A stretch of DNA of 64,000 nucleotides from JBOHRE01 sp050732635 (GCA_050732635.1 JBOHRE010000001.1:1-64000), one strand, 5' to 3'; shown: positions 17,396-25,716, counted from the stretch's first letter. Notes: generated by a model not told the origin, from the letters alone. Made by a program: numbers and translations.

Positions 17396-17832
17396 TCGCG
17401 CTCGATACGAATGTCCTGGTGCGATATCTGACGCAGGACGATCCGGTGCAGGCGCGCCAGGTGCGGGCGCTGCTCGAGTCGGTGGAGGCGGCGGGGGAGT
17501 CGGCGTACATCGGGGCGGTCTGCCTGTGCGAGGTCGTATGGGTCCTGGACTCCGCCTACGACTATTCACGCGCGGAGATCGCCCGTGCACTGGAAGGCGT
17601 GCTGGCCACGGCGCTCTTCGAAGTGGAGGCCGAGGAGCGGCTATGGATTGCGCTGGCGGACTATCGCGAGAAGCGGGGCGACTTCGCCGATTACGTGATT
17701 GGCCGAACCGCCGCAGCTGCCGGATGCACGCGGACCATGACGCTGGATCGGACGCTCGTGGGCGATCCGCTCTTCGAAGTCGTTCGCCTGCCAGCTAACG
17801 CTCGGCGCGGCCGGCGGGATCGAGGTACTTGA
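17392..17832 (+). CDS. PIN-domain ribonuclease toxin (VapC)
   Basis: A 146-residue PIN-domain nuclease, the toxin of the VapBC pair. The acidic metal-binding residues are seen: D5 (MIALDTNVLVRYL), E47 (CLCEVVWVL), D97/D100 (RGDFADYVIG) and D119 (TLDRTL). Known VapC enzymes cut tRNA or rRNA; the target here cannot be read from sequence. It uses a GTG start inside the antitoxin stop. It is convergent with the lipoprotein gene, whose stop lies 65 nt beyond. The residues look intact, so the toxin is probably active. Confidence 0.9.
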   Translation: MIALDTNVLVRYLTQDDPVQARQVRALLESVEAAGESAYIGAVCLCEVVWVLDSAYDYSRAEIARALEGVLATALFEVEAEERLWIALADYREKRGDFADYVIGRTAAAAGCTRTMTLDRTLVGDPLFEVVRLPANARRGRRDRGT

Positions 17833-17896
17833 GTCCGCTATACACCGCGATATCGTAGTGCACGAGTTGCGCGCGTGCTCTCTGAGCCGGTCGCGC

Positions 17897-18949
17897 TCAT
17901 CCGCAGCTCCGCCCGGCCAGGAACCAACAGGCGGTGAACGGGGAGGTCTTGAAGAAGGCCAGCAGCTCGGCGGCGACCTTGGCCTCGCCGGTGCGGGCGG
18001 GGTGCGTGCCGTCGGCTTCGAATTCGGAGCGGACCCAGAAGAAGCCGTCGGCGCGAGGCGAGGAGGCGTCACCGGCCCAGAGGTAGGGACCCCAGGCGAG
18101 CCACGGGGCGACGTCGTCGTAGTCGAGGTCTCGGGCGCGAGGGTCGACGGCCCCCGTCCGCATCTGCTCAATCTGCGCGTCGATCAGCCATTTCACGGCA
18201 AAGCCGGTCTCGTACGCGTACGGCTCCGGATTGAGGGGGGTGGTGGCGAAGCCGGCATAGATGCGGCTGGATACGAAGAGCTGCTGGAGGTTCGGGTAGC
18301 GCGTCTTCACTGCGCGAGCGATGTCGCCCAGGCTCTCGAGCAGCGCGAGTGCATCCGCATCCTCGTCTGGGAGCGACGTCGACGGCTGAGCGTTCGCGTG
18401 TTTCATCCACGCGATCTGTACCTGGTCTTCGCTGAGTCCGAGCGGTCGAAGGCCCTCGTCCCGGACGCGATCATAGTTCGGGTCGCTGGGTGAGTCCCAG
18501 GTCTCGGCGACGCGCCCGCCTCGCGCGCCGTTGACGATCACGAGGCGGGTGCGGTCGACGGCGGGATCGGAGGCCGCGCGGCCCATGAAGGTCCAGCTCT
18601 CGCATTCCGTGTAGCCGCCGACGCCGCAGAACTCCTGGCTCACGTTCGACATGCCGATCGAGAGCATGACGTATTTGCCGGCCGGATCGGGTCGCCCGGC
18701 GGCATCCAGCGGCTGGATGGCGGCCGCGCGGAGGAGCCCCTCGGCCACGTGATCAGCGGGCGGCTGGTTCGCGCCATCGCCGTACAGACCGCCGGTGTAG
18801 CCCAGATACGTGCGTGTGCCGAGGTCGGTCAGCGGCACGCCGATCGTGTCCGTTGGCGCCGGGCCGCGCTCGACCTGTGTCGGCGTGCCGCTGCAGCCGA
18901 TGGCGACGACGAGCGCCTGGATTGTCGCACCGATGGTCCATCCGCGCAT
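17897..18949 (-). CDS. SGNH/GDSL-like hydrolase lipoprotein
   Basis: A 350-residue exported protein with a lipoprotein signal (ALVVAIGCS, Cys19). Candidate catalytic features are Ser101 in SIGMSN, an Asn/Gly block VNGARGGRVAETW, and D313-x-x-H316 in EADGTHPARTGE, the layout of SGNH esterases including carbohydrate acetyl-esterases. It probably acts in the periplasm or at the surface on an ester; the substrate is unknown. AGGAG precedes the ATG. Four cysteines beyond the lipobox may form disulphides. It stands alone, convergent with vapC, and the heptad hairpin lies immediately upstream of its start. I assign the fold with moderate confidence only. Confidence 0.65.
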   Translation of the reverse strand: MRGWTIGATIQALVVAIGCSGTPTQVERGPAPTDTIGVPLTDLGTRTYLGYTGGLYGDGANQPPADHVAEGLLRAAAIQPLDAAGRPDPAGKYVMLSIGMSNVSQEFCGVGGYTECESWTFMGRAASDPAVDRTRLVIVNGARGGRVAETWDSPSDPNYDRVRDEGLRPLGLSEDQVQIAWMKHANAQPSTSLPDEDADALALLESLGDIARAVKTRYPNLQQLFVSSRIYAGFATTPLNPEPYAYETGFAVKWLIDAQIEQMRTGAVDPRARDLDYDDVAPWLAWGPYLWAGDASSPRADGFFWVRSEFEADGTHPARTGEAKVAAELLAFFKTSPFTACWFLAGRSCG

Positions 18950-18966
18950 GGAGTGCTCCTAGCCGC

Positions 18967-18994
18967 CGTTGGTGGTTCGTGGTTGGTGGTTGGT
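18967..18994 (+). repeat. GGTTSGT heptad array, four units (right bracket, plus-oriented half)
   Basis: Four phased heptads (CGTTGGT, GGTTCGT, GGTTGGT, GGTTGGT), the same unit as at 17012-17046 and in the same orientation. It is followed after a 7-nt spacer by an oppositely oriented array, so the two halves can fold into a long hairpin. Confidence 0.85.
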
Positions 18995-19001
18995 CGACCC
19001 T

Positions 19002-19043
19002 ACCCACCACAAACCACTAACTACCAACCACCAACTACCAACG
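19002..19043 (-). repeat. GGTTSGT heptad array, six units, inverted half
   Basis: Six heptads on the minus strand, seen on the plus strand as ACCCACC, ACAAACC, ACTAACT, ACCAACC, ACCAACT and ACCAACG. They stay in phase with the plus-oriented half across exactly one heptad of spacer (CGACCCT). The array lies in the divergent region between the lipoprotein gene and pabA. Confidence 0.8.
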
Positions 19044-19125
19044 CCCCCCAGCAACTATGACGCCGTCGTGGCGGGAACGCAGAGAGCTTCCGCCCGTGGC
19101 GGCCGCCCTTTAGCTTCCGGGCCTC

Positions 19126-19704
19126 ATGGTCTTTGTCCTCGACAACTACGACTCCTTCACGTTCAACCTGGTCCAGTACCTGGGCGAGCTGGGCGCGGCG
19201 CCGGTGGTCCGGCGCAACGACGAGGTGAGCGTGGAAGATGTGCGCGCGCTGGCGCCTGACCGGATCGTCATCTCGCCTGGGCCGTGCACGCCGGCAGAGG
19301 CCGGCATCAGCGTCGAGCTGATCCGTAGCCTCGGCCCGAGCACGCCGATTCTCGGCGTCTGCCTGGGCCACCAGGCCATCGGCGAGGCGTTCGGCGGCCG
19401 CGTCGTGCGTGCACGGCGCCAGATGCACGGCAAGTGCTCGCGCGTCGCACACAATGGAGCCGACATCTTCGCCGGGCTGCCGGCGCCGCTCACGGTGACG
19501 CGCTACCATTCGCTCATCGTCGAACGCGAGTCGTTGCCGGGTGAGCTGGAGGTCACAGCGTGGACCGATGAGCCGGGCTGGCAGGATGAGATCCAGGGGC
19601 TGCGGCACCGTACGCTGCCCGTGTGGGGCGTGCAATTCCACCCGGAATCGATCGCCAGCGAGCACGGCAAGGAGCTGCTCGGCAACTTTCTGAGCCTGTC
19701 GTGA
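19126..19704 (+). CDS. anthranilate/aminodeoxychorismate synthase glutamine amidotransferase
   Basis: Class I glutamine amidotransferase of 192 residues that supplies ammonia for anthranilate (TrpG) or aminodeoxychorismate (PabA) synthesis. The start VFVLDNYDSFTFNLVQYLGELG is diagnostic; the nucleophile Cys is in LGVCLGHQAIGEAFGG, and the His-Glu pair is in VQFHPESIASEHGK. No trpE or pabB is adjacent, so the two roles cannot be told apart; many genomes use one subunit for both. The ATG lies just after a TTTAGCTTCCGG element. Its stop overlaps the next gene by 4 nt. Confidence 0.93.
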   Translation: MVFVLDNYDSFTFNLVQYLGELGAAPVVRRNDEVSVEDVRALAPDRIVISPGPCTPAEAGISVELIRSLGPSTPILGVCLGHQAIGEAFGGRVVRARRQMHGKCSRVAHNGADIFAGLPAPLTVTRYHSLIVERESLPGELEVTAWTDEPGWQDEIQGLRHRTLPVWGVQFHPESIASEHGKELLGNFLSLS

Positions 19705-21299
19705 GGCGACGCTCGCTCGAACCGGTCGCGGGCGCGTCCGGTCTCCTACTGCTCGTCGTCTTGCTGTCCTGGCCGCGTGTGCCCGCGGCGGCGCAGGATG
19801 TCAGGGTGCGCGGGCGCGGCGAGCTGGAGCTCGACGCGCGGCTCGACCGCGCGCTCGCCGACGACTACCTGCTGGTCACAGCCGACACCGTGATCAGCCG
19901 GGGCGACGACGCCCGCCGCACGATCCTCGTCCTCAATGCAATGCTCGCCGTGGAAGGTGAAGTCGCGGGCGACATCGTAGCCGTGGACGCGAACGTGTTC
20001 CTGCGGCCGCGCTCGCGGGTGCGGGGCGACGTCGTCAACCTCGGTGGCGGGCTGTACCGCTCCGAGCTGGCGACGATCGACGGCGAGATCATCGATCGAC
20101 CGCTCGCGGACTATACGGCACTCGGCGTCGGTGACCACTGGCTGATCTGGCGCCGCGCGGCGCGCAGCGGGCCGATCGTCTTCGACGGTCCCTTCGGCGT
20201 CGAGCTGCCGACCTACGACCGGGTGAACGGCGTGCGACTCGGCTGGGGCGCGGGATATCGATTGCCGTTCGGCCGCGCGCTGCGGCCCGAGGTCCATGCG
20301 GGCGTACGCTACTTCTCGGAGCGAGGCGCGTGGGGTGGGCGCGGCGAGCTGCTGCTGCGCCTCGACACGGCCACCGTGCACGTCGGCTACGACCGCGATG
20401 CGCTGACCAACGAGCGCTGGATCAAGAGCGACCTCATGAACAGCGCGGTGCACCTGCTGAAAGGCAAGGACTACCGCGATTACTACGACGCCGAGCGCTG
20501 GTATGTCGGCATCGACTGGCCGCTGCGCCTACGCGGCATTGCCGTTACGGCGACCGCCGCGCTGCGGCACGAGCGCGCGCGTACGCTGCGCGCCGACGAG
20601 CCGTGGAGCATCCTGAAGCCGGATTCGCTGCGCCCGAACCTGCCGGCCGGCGGCGACATCAACAGTGTTCTGCTCGGCGGTGCAGGGGAGTGGGAGGGCG
20701 TCAGCAGCCGCCTGCAGATGAGCGTCGGCGGCGAGCTCGGGTTGGATGCGCCCGTACCGAGCGGCTGTGTGCTCCCCGGCGACAGCTGCACCCCGCAGGC
20801 GCTGCCCGAGCGCAGCTACGGACTGCTCAGCGTCGACCTGGATTACGCCGCGAACACGTTTCGCGACCACTCGCTGCTCGTCGAGGCGCACGTCCAGGCG
20901 CCGGTCGGTGGTGGCACGCTGCCGCTGCAGCGGTGGAGCTTCGTCGGCGGCTCGGGCACGCTCTGGACCTTCGAGATGGCCGAGTTCCGCGGCGACCGGA
21001 TTCTCTTCGCCGACACCCGATACCGGATCCCGCTGCCACTGATCGTGCCCGTGCTCGGCCGGCTCGAGCTCGACCTCAGGCACGCCGCCGGCATGGCGTG
21101 GGCGGAGGGCGTCAGCCGCGACATCGAGCAGAACATCGGTCTCGAGCTGCGCGGGCTCGCCGTCTACGCACGCATCGTCACCAACCCGGCCAGCTTCAGC
21201 GACGACGTCGAGCTTTCCGTCGGCCTCTTCAACCCCATCGGTGCGAACTTCCCATGGGCAAGCCGCGCACCTCAGCCCGAGCCCCAGCCCCAGCCCTAA
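19701..21299 (+). CDS. exported bactofilin-like repeat plus outer-membrane barrel protein
   Basis: A 532-residue secreted protein, start GTG 19701 overlapping pabA. Signal peptide LLLLVVLLSWPRVPAAAQ. Residues of roughly 35-135 resemble a polymer-forming bactofilin-like beta-helix (EGEVAGDIVAVDANVFLRPRSRVRGDVVNLGGG pattern of short strands with glycine turns). The rest alternates aromatic and polar residues with repeated strands (VHAGVRYFSERG, DTATVHVGYDRD), like an outer-membrane barrel of the surface-antigen (D15/BamA C-terminal) kind. Two cysteines lie near residue 355. The last residues (PQPEPQPQP) come from the GGGCTS hexad array, so the C-terminus has been altered. Function unknown. Confidence 0.7.
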   Translation: MRRRSLEPVAGASGLLLLVVLLSWPRVPAAAQDVRVRGRGELELDARLDRALADDYLLVTADTVISRGDDARRTILVLNAMLAVEGEVAGDIVAVDANVFLRPRSRVRGDVVNLGGGLYRSELATIDGEIIDRPLADYTALGVGDHWLIWRRAARSGPIVFDGPFGVELPTYDRVNGVRLGWGAGYRLPFGRALRPEVHAGVRYFSERGAWGGRGELLLRLDTATVHVGYDRDALTNERWIKSDLMNSAVHLLKGKDYRDYYDAERWYVGIDWPLRLRGIAVTATAALRHERARTLRADEPWSILKPDSLRPNLPAGGDINSVLLGGAGEWEGVSSRLQMSVGGELGLDAPVPSGCVLPGDSCTPQALPERSYGLLSVDLDYAANTFRDHSLLVEAHVQAPVGGGTLPLQRWSFVGGSGTLWTFEMAEFRGDRILFADTRYRIPLPLIVPVLGRLELDLRHAAGMAWAEGVSRDIEQNIGLELRGLAVYARIVTNPASFSDDVELSVGLFNPIGANFPWASRAPQPEPQPQP

Positions 21300-21310
21300 A
21301 CCCTGATCCC
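21273..21310 (-). repeat. GGGCTS hexad array, left of the M28 gene
   Basis: Four hexads on the plus strand (CAGCCC, GAGCCC, CAGCCC, CAGCCC) then two degenerate units (TAAACCC, TGATCCC) reach the M28 stop. The minus strand carries six spaced GGG runs, a three-tetrad G-quadruplex motif. It encodes the last codons and the stop of the barrel protein. Confidence 0.8.
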
Positions 21311-23016
21311 TACTTCCGCACCGCCTCGCCGACGCTCGCCTCACGAATCGCCTTGAACTCCGTGCCCTCGTTCCATTCGGGCCAGCGATCGGCCTCGGAG
21401 ACCTCATAGCCGACACGGAAGAGCAGGCGCGCGTCCTCGACGGCTCCGGAAAGGTCCCAGTCGGGCTTCACCTCGTCCGAGGGCTTGTGGTAGTCGTTGG
21501 CCGTGTACTCCTCGCGCTTGCGATCGCCGTAGCCGGGCGGCCTGCCGATGTACTCCGTCCCGGAGTCCGTGTACAGTGCCGGCACACCCTGCTTGGCGAA
21601 CTCGAAGTGGTCGGACCGGTAGTAGAAGCCCTTTTCGGGCTCGGGGTCCGGCACCAGCCGCCGGCCCTGCGCGGCCGCGGCGGCGGCGAGCACCTCGTCC
21701 AGGGTCGAACTACCATGACCGATCACGACGACGTCCTCCGTGCGGCCCCACTGGTTCACGCCGTCGATGTTGATGTTGGCGAGCGTCCGCTCGAGCGGGT
21801 ACAGCGGCGCCTGTGCGTAGTACTTGGCACCCAACAGTCCCTGCTCCTCGGCGGTCACCGCCAGGAACAGGATGGAGCGCTGCGGCGCTGGATCGAGGCG
21901 CGTGAACGCTTCGGCGATCTCGAGCAGCGCGGCGGTTCCGGACGCATTATCGAGCGCGCCGTTGTAGACCGAGTCATCCTCGAGCGCTGGATCGACGCCG
22001 AGGTGGTCCCAATGGGCCGTGTAGACGATGTACTCGTTCGGCAGCGTCCGTCCCGGGACGCTGGCCACGACGTTCTTCGACGCGAGCCGCCGGATCTGCT
22101 GCTCGATGGTGAACGATGCCGTGGCCTCGAGCGGTACGGGCTGGAAGTCGCGTGACAGCGCACGCTGCTTCAGCTCGTCGAAGTCGTGCCCGGCCGCGCT
22201 GAACAGGCGCTGTGCCAGCTCGCGCGTGATCCACGACTCGACAGGAACGCGGCTCAGATTGTCGTCCTCGGCGACGATGTCGAAGTTCTCACGGCCCCAG
22301 CTGCCCGTGACCACGTCCCAGGGATAGCCCGCCGGTCCGGTTTCGTGCACGACGATCGCCGCCGCGGCGCCCTGTTCACCCGCGATCTCGTACTTGTACG
22401 ACCACCGGCCGTAGTACGTCATTGCCTCGCCCCGGAACATGGCCGTGTCCAGCTGCGTCGGGTCGGACGCGTCCGCGACCGCCGGATCGTTGACCAGCAT
22501 GACCAGTGTCTTGCCACGCACGTCCACGCCCTTGAAGTCATCCCAGCCGTACTCGGGCGCGACCACGCCATAGCCGACGAAAACCAGATCCGAGTCCTCG
22601 ACGCGGACGTCCGGCGTCACGTGCTTCGACCAGGCCGTCAGGTTCTCCGGATGCGACAGCTCGATGCGCTCGCCGCCCACATCGAAATGCGCCTCGGTTC
22701 GGCTGCTGATCCCGACCAACGGCACGTCCTGCGTGTACGTGCCGTCCGGATTGCCCGGCGCGAGCCCCAGCTCCTGGAACGCGTCCACCAGGTATCGAAC
22801 CGCCCGTTCCTCGCCGATGCCGCCCGGCGCCCGGCCGCGCATCGAGTCATCGGCCAGATCCTGTGTTCGAGCCAGCAGCGCTTCCGCCGTGATGCTCGAC
22901 AGCGCCGGACCCAGCGCTGCCGCATCCGCCTGTGCCGCCAAGGGGACGACCATGGTGAACATCGAAACGCCGGCGGACAGACCTGCCCGCCGCAGATACC
23001 TGGGCATCGGACACAT
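21310..23016 (-). CDS. M28 family zinc aminopeptidase, exported
   Basis: A 568-residue secreted M28 metallopeptidase with an N-terminal signal (LRRAGLSAGVSMFTMVVPLAAQA), an inserted PA domain around residues 140-280 and a C-terminal catalytic domain. Zinc ligands are in YTAHWDHLG, NGALDNASGTAALLE, TAEEQGLLGAKYYA, INIDGVN and NDYHKPSDE, so both metal sites look complete. It probably degrades peptides in the periplasm or outside. ATG at 23016 gives the signal peptide; an in-frame extension upstream is composed of hexad-repeat sequence and is not likely to be translated. It stands opposite to its neighbours and is bracketed by matching hexad arrays. Confidence 0.9.
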   Translation of the reverse strand: MCPMPRYLRRAGLSAGVSMFTMVVPLAAQADAAALGPALSSITAEALLARTQDLADDSMRGRAPGGIGEERAVRYLVDAFQELGLAPGNPDGTYTQDVPLVGISSRTEAHFDVGGERIELSHPENLTAWSKHVTPDVRVEDSDLVFVGYGVVAPEYGWDDFKGVDVRGKTLVMLVNDPAVADASDPTQLDTAMFRGEAMTYYGRWSYKYEIAGEQGAAAAIVVHETGPAGYPWDVVTGSWGRENFDIVAEDDNLSRVPVESWITRELAQRLFSAAGHDFDELKQRALSRDFQPVPLEATASFTIEQQIRRLASKNVVASVPGRTLPNEYIVYTAHWDHLGVDPALEDDSVYNGALDNASGTAALLEIAEAFTRLDPAPQRSILFLAVTAEEQGLLGAKYYAQAPLYPLERTLANINIDGVNQWGRTEDVVVIGHGSSTLDEVLAAAAAAQGRRLVPDPEPEKGFYYRSDHFEFAKQGVPALYTDSGTEYIGRPPGYGDRKREEYTANDYHKPSDEVKPDWDLSGAVEDARLLFRVGYEVSEADRWPEWNEGTEFKAIREASVGEAVRK

Positions 23017-23096
23017 GAATCGACCTGGGGTTGAATGGAGTCCGCTGCAGCTCGTACGGCAGGCGTAGCCTGTAGCTCTCCGGCCCGTGCGGCAAG

Positions 23097-23132
23097 CCAC
23101 CCCAGCCCCAGCCCGAGCCCCAGCCCGAGCCC
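23097..23132 (-). repeat. GGGCTS hexad array, right of the M28 gene
   Basis: Six phased hexads on the plus strand (CCACCC, CAGCCC, CAGCCC, GAGCCC, CAGCCC, GAGCCC), in the same orientation as the array at 21273-21296. The minus strand has six GGG runs. It lies in the divergent gap between the M28 gene and kdsB. Confidence 0.85.
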
Positions 23133-23231
23133 GTGCAGCACCCTGGTCCGCTCCAGCTGTTTCCATTACCTTGCAGGCGTGAAAATTGCATCGCCGCGCG
23201 TGCCTTTCCGGCCGTTTCTCCGCCCGACAAC

Positions 23232-24020
23232 ATGGGAATCCGTAGGCGCGCGCTCGGCGTGATCCCGGCGCGACTCGCCTCGGAGCGCTTGCCGCGCAAG
23301 CCGCTCGCAGAGCTGGCGGGGCGCCCGCTCCTGGAATGGGTCTGGCGCCGGGCGAGCACGTTCAGCGTGCTCGACGCCCTTGTGGTGGCCACCGACAGCG
23401 AGGAGGTGGCCGCGGCGTGCCGCCGCTTTGGTGCGATGGTGGAGCTGACCCGGCCAGAACATGCGAGTGGCACCGAGCGGGTGGCGGAGGTCGCGTCGCG
23501 TGAGCCGTATCGCGACTTCGGCATCGTGGTCAACGTGCAGGGCGACGAGCCCCTGCTCGAGGCCGAGCCGGTCGAGCTGGCGCTGGCGCTGGTGCGGGAG
23601 GGTTGGGACGTGGGCACGGCGGCGACGCCGCTGCGGAACGTGGCGGAGCTCGCCGATCCGGCGGTGGTGAAGGTCGTGCTGCGTCGCGATGGCGGCGCGC
23701 TCTACTTCTCGCGTGCAGCGATTCCGCATCGGCGCGCAGGAGCCGCGGAGCCGATCGAGGCGGGTGACACGCGCTTCCTGCGGCACCTCGGTGTGTACGT
23801 ATTCGCGCGCGAGGCGTTGGCGCGCTGGGTCGAGCTGCCGCCCGACGAGCTGGAAGCGCTGGAGCGGCTGGAGCAGCTGCGGGCGTTGCGCGCCGGGCTG
23901 TCGATCGGCGTGGCGGTGGTGGAGCGGGCAGAGGGTGGCGTGGACACACCGGCGGACCTGCGCAGGGTGGAGGAGCGGCTGAGGGCGGAAACGCTCACGT
24001 CAACACGAGCAGGAACATGA
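23232..24020 (+). CDS. kdsB: CMP-Kdo synthetase (3-deoxy-manno-octulosonate cytidylyltransferase)
   Basis: Activates Kdo with CTP to give CMP-Kdo for lipid A core synthesis. The 262-residue protein starts MGIRRRALGVIPARLASERLPRKPLAEL, the family signature for nucleotide binding, and contains VVATDSEEV, ASGTERVAEVA, VNVQGDEPLLEAE and GVYVFAREALARWVEL. ATG at 23232 is the family start. Its TGA overlaps the pyrG ATG, a striking link because PyrG makes the CTP that KdsB uses. Confidence 0.95.
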   Translation: MGIRRRALGVIPARLASERLPRKPLAELAGRPLLEWVWRRASTFSVLDALVVATDSEEVAAACRRFGAMVELTRPEHASGTERVAEVASREPYRDFGIVVNVQGDEPLLEAEPVELALALVREGWDVGTAATPLRNVAELADPAVVKVVLRRDGGALYFSRAAIPHRRAGAAEPIEAGDTRFLRHLGVYVFAREALARWVELPPDELEALERLEQLRALRAGLSIGVAVVERAEGGVDTPADLRRVEERLRAETLTSTRAGT

Positions 24021-25705
24021 GCGATCAGATACGGCATCCCACGAAGTACATCTTCATCACCGGCGGCGTCGTCTCCTCCTTGGGGAAGGGAATCGCCGCC
24101 GCGTCGCTGGGGCGGCTGCTGGTCGATCGTGGTCTGCGCGTGACCATCCAGAAGTTCGATCCGTACATCAACGTCGACCCGGGTACGCTGTCGCCATTCC
24201 AGCACGGCGAGGTGTTTGTCACGGATGACGGTGCCGAGACGGATCTCGACCTGGGGCACTACGAGCGCTTCATCGATGAGTCGCTGTCCCAGGCGAACAA
24301 CATCACGACCGGCCGGATCTACCGTGACGTGATCACGAAGGAGCGTCGTGGCGAGTATCTGGGCTCGACGGTCCAGGTGATCCCCCACATCACGGATGAG
24401 ATCAAGGCGGCGATCCGGCGGTTGGCGCCGAACCACGAGGTCGTCATCACCGAGATCGGTGGCACCGTCGGCGACATCGAGTCGCTGCCGTTCCTGGAGG
24501 CGATCCGCCAGTTCCGTCAGGAGGTCGGACGCGAGCACACGATCTTCATTCACCTGACGTTGATCCCGTTCGTGGCCGCGGCGGGTGAGCTCAAGACGAA
24601 GCCGACGCAGCACTCGGTGCGCGAGCTGATGGAGATCGGAATCCAGCCCGATGTCCTGATCTGCCGTACGGAGCACGAGCTGTCCGATGACCTGAAGCGC
24701 AAGATCGCGCTGTTCACGAACGTCGATCCCGCCGGTGTGATCGAGGCGAAGGACGTCGCCACGATCTACGCGGTTCCGCTCGAGTTCCACCGGCAGAAGC
24801 TCGATGAGCTAGTGGTCGACAAGCTCGGACTGGACACGCGGCCGCCGCAGCTCGAGGCCTGGTCGGGAATGGTCGAGAAGGTGAAGCAGCCGAAGCACGG
24901 ACAGGTCCGGATCGCCGTGGTGGGCAAGTACACGATGCTGGTGGATTCCTACAAGTCGGTGCAGGAAGCACTGATCCACGGCGGCATCGCGAACGACGTG
25001 GGCGTCGATATCGACTGGCTGTCGAGTGAGGAGTTCGAGACATCGCCGGGCGAACGGCTGCGCGACTTCGACGGGCTCCTGATTCCCGGTGGCTTCGGGC
25101 AGCGCGGCATTGAAGGTATGCTCAACGCCGTGCAGTGGTCGCGCGAGAGCGACCTGCCGTTCTTCGGCATCTGCCTCGGCCTGCAGTGCGCGGTGATCGA
25201 ATACGCGCGCAACATCGCCGGGCTTGCGGCATCCCACTCCGTCGAATTCGTCAAGGAGGTCGAGCACGCCGTGATCTGCCTGATGGACTCGCAGCGCCAG
25301 GTCACCGACATGGGCGGCACGATGCGGCTCGGTGCCTATCCCGCGCGCCTGCGTCCGGGATCCCGGGCGCACCAGATCTACGGCGCGCTCGAGATCAGCG
25401 AACGGCACCGGCACCGCTACGAGGTGAACAACGCCTACCGCGATGTGCTGGCCGAGCATGGGATGCGCTTCAGCGGCGTGTCGCCGGACGGCAACCTGGT
25501 CGAGATCATCGAGCTGCCGGAGCACCCCTACTTCATCGCGGGCCAGTTCCATCCGGAGCTCAAGTCGCGGCCGCTGCGTCCGCATCCGCTGTTCCGCGGC
25601 TTCATCCGCGCCGCGGCATTACGGCGTGGCCTGTTGCAGACGCAGCCGCCGAGCGGCGCTGACGCGGCAGCGGGGCAGGGTGGTGTTCTCCAGAGAGCGG
25701 ACTGA
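24017..25705 (+). CDS. pyrG: CTP synthase
   Basis: Makes CTP from UTP using ATP and glutamine. The N-terminal synthetase domain starts KYIFITGGVVSSLGKGIAAASLG with KFDPYINVDPGTLSPFQHGEVFV; the C-terminal class I amidotransferase domain has the nucleophile Cys in FFGICLGLQCAVIEYARN and a His-Glu pair in GQFHPELKSRPL. The 562 residues are slightly longer than usual, with a C-terminal tail. It overlaps kdsB and is 11 nt from kdsA, so the Kdo operon carries its own CTP supply. Confidence 0.97.
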   Translation: MSDQIRHPTKYIFITGGVVSSLGKGIAAASLGRLLVDRGLRVTIQKFDPYINVDPGTLSPFQHGEVFVTDDGAETDLDLGHYERFIDESLSQANNITTGRIYRDVITKERRGEYLGSTVQVIPHITDEIKAAIRRLAPNHEVVITEIGGTVGDIESLPFLEAIRQFRQEVGREHTIFIHLTLIPFVAAAGELKTKPTQHSVRELMEIGIQPDVLICRTEHELSDDLKRKIALFTNVDPAGVIEAKDVATIYAVPLEFHRQKLDELVVDKLGLDTRPPQLEAWSGMVEKVKQPKHGQVRIAVVGKYTMLVDSYKSVQEALIHGGIANDVGVDIDWLSSEEFETSPGERLRDFDGLLIPGGFGQRGIEGMLNAVQWSRESDLPFFGICLGLQCAVIEYARNIAGLAASHSVEFVKEVEHAVICLMDSQRQVTDMGGTMRLGAYPARLRPGSRAHQIYGALEISERHRHRYEVNNAYRDVLAEHGMRFSGVSPDGNLVEIIELPEHPYFIAGQFHPELKSRPLRPHPLFRGFIRAAALRRGLLQTQPPSGADAAAGQGGVLQRAD

Positions 25706-25716
25706 TCGAATGGTGC

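Noticed and set aside
17012..19043. Heptad arrays considered as a CRISPR or an integron attC cluster
   Set aside because: No unique spacers between units, no cas or integrase-IntI gene, and units are only 7 nt long.
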